Of a stretch of DNA of 64,000 nt, positions 46,140-57,382 are shown piece by piece (the stretch's first letter is position 1; each line of letters opens with the position of its first letter). The stretch lies in assembly GCA_032622095.1 (NCBI GenBank), contig CP136068.1, positions 10,397,729 to 10,461,728 of the forward strand, given 5' to 3'. The notes beneath the pieces were generated by a model. That model saw nothing but the letters and a program-made list of their open reading frames with translations. It was not told where the DNA came from and made no database searches. The translations under genes were made by a program, and so were the position numbers. Origin of the DNA: Siphonodentalium dalli. Taxonomy: Eukaryota; Mollusca; Scaphopoda; Gadilida; Siphonodentaliidae.

Positions 46140-46620
46140 ATGTTATTGAAATAGTTTAATATTTATTCGAGTTAAAAAATGGCGATAATTCGTCAAAGTA
46201 AGGGCCTAACGCATGTATTAAAAAATATTGAAACTGGTTTTCGAACTCGTCCAAGATAGTAAGGCAATCAACTCATAACAAAAAAAATATTGAAACTGGT
46301 TATTATTTGTTCGACGAAAAATCGTCAAACTAAAGGGAATAACTCAGGTAAGAAAAATCGGACGAAACTGGTTTTCGAACTTGTCCGAGATATTGTGGCA
46401 GCAATTAATAAACAAACAATTATTGAAACCGGCTAATCGTCCAAACTAAGAGGCATGCCACAGGTAAGAAATATAATATCTGACGAAACTGGTTTTGGAA
46501 CTCGTCCGAGATATTGTGGCAACCAGCTCATAAACGCAAAATTATTGAAATCGGTCAATATTTGTTCGAGTTATAGAGCTTATGACCGGATCGGACGCAC
46601 GGACGCTCGCACGGACGGAA
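46140..46620 (+). repeat. Degenerate tandem repeat ending in an ACGG-rich module
   Basis: Three units near 46231, 46372 and 46487 share 'ctggttttcgaactcgtcc', 'gagatattgtggcaa', 'ctcataaac' and 'ttattgaaac'. The last leads to 'ggatcggacgcacggacgct' and 'tttctatattccccct'. This style of repeat is familiar to me from mollusc genomes (recall, not a search). Confidence 0.7.
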
Positions 46621-47519
46621 GGTGCTGATTTCTATATTCCCCCTAAAATTAATTCTCGAGGGAAAATGAGAAATGCTTAACCTCTTTTTGGTCAAATAGA
46701 TGGATAATTTGGCTGATTAAACCCAACATTTGGATTATAACTTCATGTTACATTACAACTGCGGCTTGGGAAATTATTCAACATATCCACATGTGTCGGC
46801 CCAATTTATATTTTTCATATCTAACTGTATACTTACCCATCATGGCCCTTGTTGGTCAAAAGCATGGATACAAAACATATGTTTTATAGAACTTATGACA
46901 TAAAAATATCATTTAAAACACTAACCATTTGTTTATATCAAACATATATTCGTGGTTTATGTTTATTGTTCCATTCTATGATCATATCCGGTGGGACCTC
47001 ATTTTGGAAGATATTTTTCAGAATCTAATCATATGATAATAACAATAGGATCCTATAGTAACCATATATTAACTCAAATAACACCAACTTATTCAATTTT
47101 GGACAAGGAAATCCCCTATTTCAGCAATATTAATATACCAAAAAACTGTAACAAGGACATCCAGTCCAGTCATATACAGTGTAATGTAGCGAAATCAGTT
47201 GACTGTGCATGGGATTACATGGTTAGCAAAACTTTACGACACTCCATTGCAAATATTTGACAGTTCATAATATGTTATAATTATGTTCTCAATAAAATGT
47301 AAACCGCGACTACGAATGAACTTCACTGTGCATAATTCCGATAGAAACTCCCCTCATTCTGGAACGCCGGCAACTAAAAGACGCACACGTTTATTTCAGA
47401 TTACAACATTAATGCTTTAAGCCCACCGATCTACTGTGCGACAACAGTGCTCGCAAAAATTTAAAACAGCAGTGTCGTATTAGACAATAATTGTTGACGT
47501 CACAAAATCAGATATAGTC
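46621..47519. other. No assignable feature
   Basis: AT-rich unique sequence downstream of the Ig-like gene. The open stretch 46991-47260 has no recognisable motif. Confidence 0.35.
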
Positions 47520-48330
47520 TATGTACAACCAAAAGCGTCCGGCTTTGGTCCGTTATGAAGTTTGGTGCTTATCAGCTGAGGGATGTGGCCTGTATTGCGT
47601 GCCAAAGGATTTCGTGATGCAAAGCGTAAATTACAAGATCACTGCCAGCGGCCATGGTTTTTATTGAAAATCATGCAAATTCAAAAGCTCTAATCTAGAC
47701 GTGATCCCAAACACACCTGTAAATTTTCAAACTATTGTGGGCTGTATTGTGTGCATGGATTCAAATTTGAAACCCAATACATGTATCATTTTTCCTCTGG
47801 TAGCCATGATTTTTAGTAGAATACGGAAAAAATGTTGCCCCTATCAAGATGTCACATCGAATATCTATATGATCTTTGGTAACGATGAGAGATGTGACCA
47901 GTATGTGTGCTTAATGATTTAGTTATACAAAGAGTAAAATTAAATATTGCCGTTGGCAGCCCTATTTTTTAAAACATATTTCAGATCAATGGTTAGGTCC
48001 CATCATGACGTCACGCCGAAGATCAATATGAAGTTTGGTGACGATCGGATGAGAGGTGTGACCTGTAGGGTCAGTCACAGAATACAATACAAGATGGTTG
48101 CCGGCAGCCATGTTTTTGTTTAACGAATTCGAAAACAAATGGTAATCTCACATCTAGAGGTCACCTCGAGTATCCATATTAAGTTTGGTGCTGATCAGAC
48201 GAGGGATGTGACCTGTTGGGTGTGCCAAAGAATTGTATGGTGCAAACACTAGAATACCAAGATGGCTGCCAGCGGCCATGTTTTTGATTGAGAATTATTC
48301 CAATTCAATAGCTCTCATCTAGAGGTGATC
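47520..48330 (+). repeat. Degenerate tandem repeats of about 170 bp (four units)
   Basis: Units near 47520, 47850, 48010 and 48160 share 'aagtttggtgctgatcag', 'gagggatgtgacctgt', 'gtgccaaag', 'caagatggctgccagcggcc' and 'tagaggtgatcccaaacata'. The first and last are most alike, ending in 'cctgtaaattttcaa'. Confidence 0.75.
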
Positions 48331-48399
48331 CCAAACATACCTGTAAATTTTCAAGACATTTCGCCAATTATTTTGGGCTGCATGGTGTGCATGGTTTTA

Positions 48400-49390
48400 A
48401 ATTATGTTTCACTTACGATAGAGCGAGTACTACCAATGGGCGGTGTCGCTATCATCACCCGATGGGCGGTTGAGAACCCAGCTTACTAATTTTTTTGGTC
48501 GAGTACCTCGCTTAAGGAATCAGTGAGGTTGATTCCCTTTGAATCGAAAAATGACCTATGTGTGTCCTGATGACATCGTCGATTTATTTTGATTATTGCT
48601 ACACGTAGAGAGCGGTGGTCGATAATACACGAGTTATGTCGGCTCACATAAAACAAATCGCCGCCTGATCATTGCTCTCAGAGGATTTACTCGGCGTAAA
48701 TGCATGGTCGCAGTCGTGCATCGATCCATATAATCATATTGTCTGATTTCTGACACCACCCATCGCCAGTAAACGCAAAGCTCGTCATGTTAAGAGCCGG
48801 CGATGTATTCATATTCGAATTTACATCGTGGAACCCATGCAAGTCTAAGATCCATATGCGAATATAAGGCCACTGACTATTGACACTAAGATGCATGCGC
48901 TGATTCACCCACCCCCATCCAGCCGCTATCCAGCATCCCTGTCACACAATAATGTCAACTCGGACTGGGCTCTTTCTCGATAACCTCTCAATGTCTTACA
49001 TACAGATTGCACAAGCCCACATTGTTTTGTTCCGGGCTGTAGACTATTGTCGATAACCAGTCTAAATGAGCGGGAACTTAACTTGCTACTTAAGTAGGAC
49101 TTAATCTTGTTTTGTGAAACGCGTTCTTGAAACGGAAAAGTTAAATCATAAGATCCACCTTAGATCTTAGATTAAGTCCATCTTAAGATAATCTTATGAC
49201 CTTGCTTCATGAAACAGGGCCCTGGTAAACTGCTCAGTGTGTGAAGTGTGCATACAATATGATTTGATTCACATGCATCTGGGGGGAAATTCCAGATATA
49301 CCAATATATACTTTTCAAGTGACAAGGTTCACAAGTCCAATTTCTTGGGGAAAAAAACATAATATCGATCATATTCCTCATAGATTTTCA
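48400..49390. other. Unassigned, with a MITE-like stretch at 49075-49225
   Basis: 'ttgttttgtgaaacgcgttc' (49110) and 'cttgcttcatgaaacagggc' (49202) lie as imperfect inverted ends around 'cttaagata/atcttaag' words, a pattern seen in short MITEs. Nothing else assignable. Confidence 0.4.
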
Positions 49391-51286
49391 AAATTATTCA
49401 TCTCAGACACAATTAGACCGTGAGTTACCATATGGCAACCCTCCCCCTATGCGGATTTTGCGGACTATGTTTTTCCGATAGAGGGACGTATTTCACACAT
49501 TTTCTGCTTGTTTGCAACTCGGGCGTGGGGGATTTTTCATTTTATAACGATTTTCAACAAACTACTGTGATTTTCTGCGATAAAATCTTTATTGTGGGTA
49601 GTGGAAATATTTATCTCAAAATTAATACTAAAACTATATGTATCTTTTCAAACTCAGTTTTATTCGAACTGTATATAATAAGTGTCTACGATGATAGCGT
49701 TACATGGGCCCCTGACTCGATATTGTTCTTAAAGTGAAACCGATTATATTATTTTTATCTATTTTGAAGATATATCTGAAAAAGTACATTGTGTGAACTT
49801 ACGCATGCACAACGTAATTAAACTATGAACAATACCAATGTTTTCATGATTTTCCACAAGGACATAGGTCAGGGAAGTTTTCTATAACAATCCACGTGCA
49901 CATGGATGTATATAGGTAGTCAATGGTCAAGTGTTTCGAGGCCAATGAATCCAAGATGGCCGCCAAAATTGATTATCTGACCTGGCAAATTTTAATTCGC
50001 AATCACTCGGAGTTTATGAGGTATTACCTCGTGCGACATGTCGTTCGGTTGATAATTGAGTACTCCTTACTTATTTGTATGAATAAATTTAATTTATTCA
50101 AAATGGCCGCCAAAATGGCCACCGGATGTGGAAAATATGACGTTTTTTCACTAATATCTTCTATATCAGTTTCTACTGTTTGGAACTGGTTGAGGATTCT
50201 GACCTTATTTTTGTATTTTATATTTAGTTATCATTGGGGTAATGAAAAAAGGAATGCTTTGGTTCCTGGCCTCTTCCGATCCCTAAAATTTTTGATTTTA
50301 CACAGCGAGGTATTAAATTTCGCAAAAAAACATAATTGGGTTTCTATACATATTTCAACAAGGAATGAGCAGAACTGTGGAATGTAAGTGAGACATACCA
50401 TTACCCATCGATGTTCCAACTCATAGGAACAAAAGTTGTTACTTTGGCTCAAAATGGCCACCAAAATGGCCGCCAAAATATGGGAATGGTAGATACTACC
50501 TCAGTATGCCCTGCAGCGTGCCCTGCAATGGTGTGGTCGATGAATACAATTGGATATTCTGCCTTCTATACATTGAAAACGAATATGCTTGATACATTTT
50601 GATTCTTTGTTACTACTGTAACAAAGACATTACTGGGGAATATTGGATTTTACTCTCACAAACTTGACATAAATATCGGCAAAAAGTCTCTTCTCATGTT
50701 TGAACCATTTGATCAAGTAAAATGTAACCGTCTTAGTTTCGGAGTTGTTTATTGGTTGTATCTATGTTAAATGTGTCACACTAAGGTGTTTAATGATCAA
50801 ATTACTCAAGATGGCTTCCAAAATGGCAAATAGATTGGGTAAAAAGTTGATTTTCACACATATTCGGAACATAATGCTCTGAAAAGGTAGCAAAGTGTGA
50901 CTCACATGGCTATTAGACATGTTAGTTAATCGACTTGTCACAGTACATTATGAGTCATGAACATTTAATATTAAAGTATGCAGTGTGGAATTGTGAGAAA
51001 ACGTCTTTTGGGATTCTGACCATGTTTTTTAAATGAAATTGGCAGAACTTTGAAAGGGAACTGAGAGGGACCATAATATGTGGTTACTCTAGCCCATTAA
51101 CATAAACAAATTATCAACTGTTGTCAGGAAAGTCGTTTAGCATTTCCTCCAGTGTGTATAGACACCACCAAGAAGGAGGACTCTCTGACGTGACCTCTCT
51201 ATCGATTAACATATAATTGAGTTATTGTGGAAAGCGATAGCTACCCGAGATACACATGCACAACCCACCAGTAACATACAGTCACT

Positions 51287-51290
<4 letters not shown>

Positions 51291-51320
<30 letters not shown>
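51291..51320. repeat. (TA)n microsatellite
   Basis: TA run at the left boundary of the minisatellite core. Confidence 0.85.
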
Positions 51321-51324
<4 letters not shown>

Positions 51325-51329
51325 CACGC

Positions 51330-53900
51330 AGCTGACAATATAATCGCTCGCTGTTTACACATACACCTCACCCATCACCGTTCAGCAATACTTGTGAAAA
51401 CACATGCATATCACACATGACCATACACCTATCAGTAACAATACAGGTACACCAGGTATACGCCCTACACTGGACCCTTGGTCATATCGTCACAATATGT
51501 ATACATATTCACAACATTCATTATCATGCAGTCAATCATTGCATACCCATTGACATCACCATTGGCAATACAATCACTCCATGTGTACCTATTCCCCACA
51601 CCATGACCAAATAGCCACTCAATATATGCATATTCACTCGACCATGACCACAGTCACTCCAGGTATACATATATATCTCACCAATGGTCATACAATCACT
51701 CGCTTTATACACATACCCCTCAGCCAGGTATACATATGCACCTCACCAATTGTCATATACTTACTCGCTTTATACACATACCCTCCCTCACCCAAAACAA
51801 TACCACACATGTGTATACCCAAACACCCCAACAATGACTATAGAGTCACCCAGGTACCATATAGTCACTGTACGTATACACATTCAACACATTCATGATA
51901 ATACAGTCAATTATTGCATACCTATTGACCCCACCATTAGTCATAGTCACTCCATGTGTGCCCACACCATGGCCAAGTAGCCACTCAATATAAGCATATA
52001 TACTCCACCCACGACCATAGAGTCACCCCAGGTATACATATGCACCTCACCAATGGTCGTATAATCACTCGCCTTATACACATACCCCTCATCCAGGTAT
52101 ATATATGCACCTCACCAATGGTCATATAATCACCCGCTTTATACACACACCCCTCACTTATGACAATGCCACACTTATGTATACACATACACCCCACACA
52201 GCAGTCAGTCAACATACAGGTACACCAGGTAACTCCATGTATACCTATTCACCACATTCATGATCATACAGTCCCTACTGGTACACCTATTCATCACGCC
52301 GTTGATCATACGGTCACTCCCTGTAAATCTACTCGCCACGCCGATTGCGAAATAGCCACTCTCAAGATAAACATATACACCCAACTTATGACTATAGAGC
52401 CACTCCAGGTATACATATGCACACCATCAATGGTCATGTAGCCACACGAGTTATACATACAATCCTCACCCATGACTATACAGCAACACTTGTGTATACC
52501 CGTACACAGCACATGACCATATAGCTATCAGTCACCATACACGTACATGCACACGAGGTATACTCCTACAGCTGACCATCACCATATAGCCACTCCATGT
52601 ATACCTGTTCACCACATTGGTGATCACACAGTCACTCATTGTACACATATTCATCTTACTCCCTGTATATATATTTGACATACTCGTGGCCATATAGCCA
52701 CTCGATATATACATATACTCCCCACACATGCCCATAGAGTCACTCCAGGTGTACCTATACACATCACCAATGGCCATACGGTCCTTCCAGATGTACCAAT
52801 ACTTCGCACACACGGCCACTCATACCTTCCAAACATGAACATACTCCCCACACGTGACAATTCAGCCACTCGCTGCTGTACATCCATACATGCCATCCAT
52901 GATCATACTGCTACTCCCTGTATACATGTACACCCACCAATAACAATGTACATCCACGAAATATATATAGACAGAACACAACGCGCATCTTAATCCATAA
53001 TCTTTTATCGAATGAGTTGCTGATGGCGCAAGGATATATTTCGCGAGAGCCTAGCTCGAGCGAAATATAACTTTGCGCCGTCAGCAACGAGTTCGATAAA
53101 AGATTCGAGATGATGATGCAAGTTGTGTTCTGTATTTATTCTACACCGTTCAGTCAGATAAGTTCAATCCGCGAATGTCACCTTCATTTTTACTGTAGCT
53201 ACCTTTATTGTGATTTAAGTCTGACAAATAACCAGTAATTATGGGGGGATCACCGGAAGCGGATGATCGACGTAATGTACGTCATCTTTCTTGGCGACAA
53301 CGTCAACAAGAATAGTTCCGGCTTTTATTCCACTAGAGGTATACACTAATATGTATTCAATGGCTGGGATTCCGTTGAATACATGTGACTCACGTCAATG
53401 GGTGTGGAATAAAAATATACATCCCATCCATTACCACAAGGGCACTCCATATATACCCACACGCTCGCCGACGAGCACCAGCTATATCACAGGCATGATA
53501 ACACATGATCGTACTGTCATTCCATGTACACATATACACATCACAAATAACCATTCAACTACTCCCTATTTATCCATATACCCATCCATGATCACACATA
53601 CAACACATGTATACATGTGCAAACACGTGTGACAATACAGCCACCCAAGGTATACATGCACATCCGACCATGGCCATACAGTCACTCCATATATACACAA
53701 ACAACACAGGGATGACCATGTAGCTACTCTCCTTATATCCACACACCATAGCATAGCCCACACAGCCACATCGTGCATACCCGTACATCCACACATACCA
53801 TACAACCATACAGTCACTCCCTGTAAACATATTCATCTCACACATGACCATACAACCACTACTTGTATGTATATACATCTCACAATGGACACCCCACTCA
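51330..53900 (+). repeat. Minisatellite, about 42-bp unit, roughly 45 to 55 degenerate copies
   Basis: The unit is of the form ccatgaccatacagtcactc followed by catgtatacatattcaccac. Most copies carry a 'tacagtcactcc' or 'tagccactc' core and a 'gtatacatat' half. Copies are clearly diverged, so the array is old, and longer-range similarity (for example 51700-51780 with 52040-52150) shows multi-unit duplications. Open frames across it on both strands are repeat artefacts. It is interrupted by a hairpin element at 52962-53140 and by unrelated sequence to about 53400. Confidence 0.8.
52962..53140. mobile_element. Hairpin element inside the minisatellite, about 82-bp arms
   Basis: Left arm 52962-53044 pairs with right arm 53060-53140: 'acagaacacaac' with 'gttgtgttctgt', 'aatcttttatcgaa' with 'ttcgataaaagatt', 'gagttgctgatggcgcaa' with 'ttgcgccgtcagcaacga', and 'atatttcgc' with 'gcgaaatat'. 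Loop of about 15 bases. Confidence 0.85.
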
Positions 53901-55309
53901 TGATGATTGACCTCCCTTGACCTCACACATGTTTTTATCCAAATAAGCCAGAGTAGCCACATTTCATGGTTCATCTCAGTTCTGTGCCACAGTTCTGCCC
54001 TTTACCTTTAAAAAATGTGGCCAGAATCCCCAAAGTGTTTTTCGGCAAATTTCCATACTGCAACTTTAAAATTAATGTGTCAGCCCCATAATGAAATGGG
54101 ACAGCCAGATATAATATTTAGTTGCCATTTGATTATCTAACATGCATAATAACCAAGTTAGTCACAAATTCCAAATTTTCGGAACAGCAGAGAATAGTGT
54201 TCCGGATATATGTGAAAAATTAACTTTTTACCCAAGTTGGTTGCCATTTTGGAAGCCATCTTGAGTAATTTGGTCTTTGAACACCTCAGTGTGTCACATT
54301 TAAAATAGATCAAAACAATAAATACCTTTCATACCAAAGTTAGTTAGCGTTTACTTTCAAAAAAATGGTCCGTACCTAAAAAGTTAATTTTTGTCGATAT
54401 TTATGTCAAGTTTGTGAAAGTAAAATCCAATATTTATGGTAATGTCAGTGGTTACGATACTGAACATTAACCAAGGTGAATCAGACATGTTAGATTTCAA
54501 CGAATAAAAGGCAGATTAGCCAACTTTTTTCATCAATCACACCTTGTAAGCGATTGCAGGGAATGCTGGGGTAATATTTACAATTTTCCATATTTCGGAG
54601 GCCATTTTGGCGGCCATTTTGAGCAATTAAGTAACTAATTAAGTGACTATTTTGGTTCGAATGACTTGGAATATTTACGGGTAATGGTATGCCTCACTTA
54701 CATAACACTGTTCTGCTCATTCCTTTTTGAAATGTTACCAGAATCCCAATTGTGATTTTTTGTGAAAATTTTATACCACTTTCTGTAAAATCATTTTTTC
54801 AAGGAACGAAGGGGGCTAGGACCCAAATAATTTCTTAGTTTATTGCCTCGATGATATGTTAATATAAAATATACAAAATAAAGTGACAATTCCCGAACAG
54901 TTCCGAACATCATAACCTGATATAGAAGATATTAGTGAAAAAGTTTCATATTTTCCACTTCCGGTGGCCATTTTGGCAGCCATTTTTAAATATGAAATTT
55001 ATACATAAATATACATACCTATAAATAAGGAGTACTCAATTATCAATAGAATGACTTGTCGCACGACGTAATACCTCAAATACTTCCTGAGTAATTGCGA
55101 ATTGAAATTTACCTGGTCAGATGTTCAATGTGGGCGGCCATCTTGGATTCAAAGATCGATAACTCTATAAAGCCCCCATAACCAGATGACAAACAACCGG
55201 AAAATTGAAGGACTGATATAGTTCTACAAAGATATCATAACCAACAAAAATCCGCATAGGGGGAGGGGGGTCTACATGCAGCTCAAGCTCTAAATATAGT
55301 TCAATGTGT

Positions 55310-55630
55310 CCTATTTACCATGCCATGACATTTCCTTTCTGTTGATTTATAATTCGATAGTATAAAAAGGGAAGTCGAGATATCGTACCGAAAACTTGCA
55401 AAATCTACTGAAAATGTTAGTGTAAAAGGGTCGTAATAATCTCCGTCCGCCTAATATCCTTAGCAATTAAAACAAATGTCAAATCAGCCACAAAAAAGGC
55501 CCCCAGTGTATGTTTTAGGGCATAACATTTCCTTTCGTTCGATATATAACTTGACGGAGTCAATTGACGCGAAGTCGACATATATCATGGGGAATTCGCA
55601 ATTTCGGCAATAGCGATCGTAAAATTTGAA
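55310..55630 (+). repeat. Direct repeat pair, about 110 bp
   Basis: 55310-55430 and 55520-55625 share 'ataacatttcctttc', 'gatttataa(t/c)t', 'gaagtcga' and 'gtaaaa' in the same order. Just outside the right arm of the composite element. Confidence 0.5.
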
Positions 55631-55854
55631 TTGATATCCGTATTATATCTGACGTAACTTTCTCGTATTCTGATTGGCTGCACACTGCTATAATATGATT
55701 ACGTCAGTACATATGGACAACCCAAAACACGTACGTCCATCTATAAAATGATAAATGTATGTTTCATAGGAGTGCCTGTATTTCTGGCCAACTTGGGATA
55801 TACGATCACGTCAGTGCGTATGGGCCGTAGGATGGCGACATGTCACTCTATGTC

Positions 55855-56400
55855 CAAAGGTTCGCTATTCCCAAGGTTCATTATACCGAAGTTTCGCTAT
55901 TCCCAAGGTTCTCTATATTCCTCAATATTCAGAAGGTTTTTATAACTTGTTATTTTGAAGTTTCATTCTAGTATCTTTATTCTATAGTATTGAGAGGGTT
56001 CTTTATCATAAGACTCTTTTTATGAAGGAAATAACTTAAAGGTACTCAATCCGATAAGACGCTGCTAAATTACTCTTTCTTTGGCTTCGGTGGGAAAAAA
56101 ATATTTGATTAGTGTCGAACCCACCCATCAAATCTCAGTATAATTAGATATCGATCTTTGCAGTTTGCTATTTTTATTGTTTCTGGGCTAATCGTGCCAG
56201 TACGAGGTCAAACGGGCGGTATTCCAGATAAAGATGGATACCTGTAAAACCGCGGTAATAATAACTACTTGGTATTAGAGTTGTCCATCTTTCCTGGTTA
56301 AATACGCCCAGAATAGCATACCTTCAGAATAGCGAACCTTCTGAATAAGAACCTTTGGAATAGCGACCCTTCGGAATATGGAGCCTTCGGAATAATGAAC
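55855..56400. repeat. Inverted arrays of about 19-bp units
   Basis: 55855-55940 repeats ttcgctattcccaaggttc-like units; 56305-56400 repeats gaacct(t/c)tggaatagcg-like units, the reverse complement. The pair frames a partial MITE (56037-56260). The arms of this foldback are therefore made of short tandem repeats, as in classic foldback elements. Confidence 0.6.
56037..56260 (+). mobile_element. Partial third copy of the 56933 MITE family
   Basis: Starts aaaggtactcaatccgat and shares 'ttggcttcgg', 'aaatatttgatt' and 'gaacccac' with 56933-57382, then diverges. Confidence 0.5.
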
Positions 56401-56932
56401 CTGATCCTATGAAGAGCCCGTGACACGTTCATCAATACATGTATACATGTTTCGTGGGACTGTTTATATATACATATATAAGACTGGAGTAAAGTTGAGA
56501 CCAACATGTCTTTGTTAATATTGGTGCTCAGATTTCAACGAAATTTGGTGTGGTGACTCAGGGTGCCATGGCAGAGTGTACAATGGCGTTAGTTTTTCTA
56601 TATTTTTTATTTAAACAAATTTAAATAAATAAAAAAAAATATGAACATATGTGAATATTTAGGTACAAATAAACATATTTGCACGAGAATATGTTGCAGC
56701 ACCAGATATATAGGAATGTGGGAATGTGGGCCACAGTTAGACATGGGTCAGAGTGAGATATTGCCTCTAACATTTCTCTAATTTCCAGACCGATATCCAT
56801 GGCGCCAGTCAAGAGATATTAGCCATATAGCACATGTTACTATATTTCTTCAAAATGCAATCATCAGGTGAAGGTTGAATCTGGCCAAGCAACAAATTTT
56901 CAAGGCAAAATTATTTTATTTTATTTTTGCAA

Positions 56933-57382
56933 TCTTAAAGGTACTCAATCCGAATTAACCCTCGCAGATTACTATTTCCTTGACTTCGGAGGTGAAAAAT
57001 ATTTGATTCAAATCGAGGAACCCACAACATCAAAGCTCAGAGTGATCAGATGCCGATTTTTTAAATCAATCATTTTAATTTTACGTGGCCCAGCAAACAG
57101 CAGACGAGAATACTTTCTCTGAACAAATTGCAGATGGAGATGGATAACTCTAAAATCAACTGGGTTTTTTTTGTGTGTCAGATGTTTGACAAACCAGCAA
57201 TATTCGTTGAGCAAAAAGTTGATAAATTACAGGTTTTTGTCAATTTTATGCCATAATTGACTGCAGTTAGCATTATTTTCGAGCAATTAATTCTCTCAAC
57301 TGAAGCGGCATTTCAAAAAATCTTCTTGTTGTTGGAATCTGATGATATTGGGACTATTGATTCGGATTGAGGACCTTCAAGG
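56933..57382. mobile_element. MITE with about 22-bp terminal inverted repeats
   Basis: The left end cttaaaggtactcaatccga and right end, reverse-complemented, cttgaaggtcctcaatccga differ at two positions. Length about 450 bp. A second full-length copy is at 18652-19101 and a partial copy at 56037. The open frame inside (from 56868) is not shared as an intact frame by the other copies and is not a gene. Target-site duplication not resolved. Confidence 0.8.

Larger units (their letters stand above)
49392..55270. mobile_element. Large composite inverted repeat with minisatellite core (about 5.9 kb)
   Basis: Left arm 49392-51075 and right arm 53962-55270 are collinear reverse complements. Matching anchors include ctccccctatgcggatttt (49441) with 55246-55266; 49940-50090 with 55015-55150; 50110-50200 with 54890-54985; 50385-50480 with 54580-54720; 50640-50690 with 54390-54440; 50780-50870 with 54225-54310; and 50960-51070 with 53975-54070. 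The left arm has about 380 bp extra near 49470-49930. 'aaaatggccgccaaaatggcc' words recur in the arms. The centre is a minisatellite (51290-53900). No transposase is seen, so it is either a non-autonomous giant foldback element or two head-to-head copies of one element. Confidence 0.72.

Noticed and set aside
51417-53974. Many open frames with His/Thr/Ile/Tyr or Cys/Met/Trp on both strands
   Set aside because: They are read through the 42-bp minisatellite, which is a multiple of three and so stays open without being a gene.
56868-57122. 84-codon frame in the MITE (TQSELTLADYYFLDFGGEKY)
   Set aside because: The other copies of the same MITE break this frame, so there is no sign of coding constraint.
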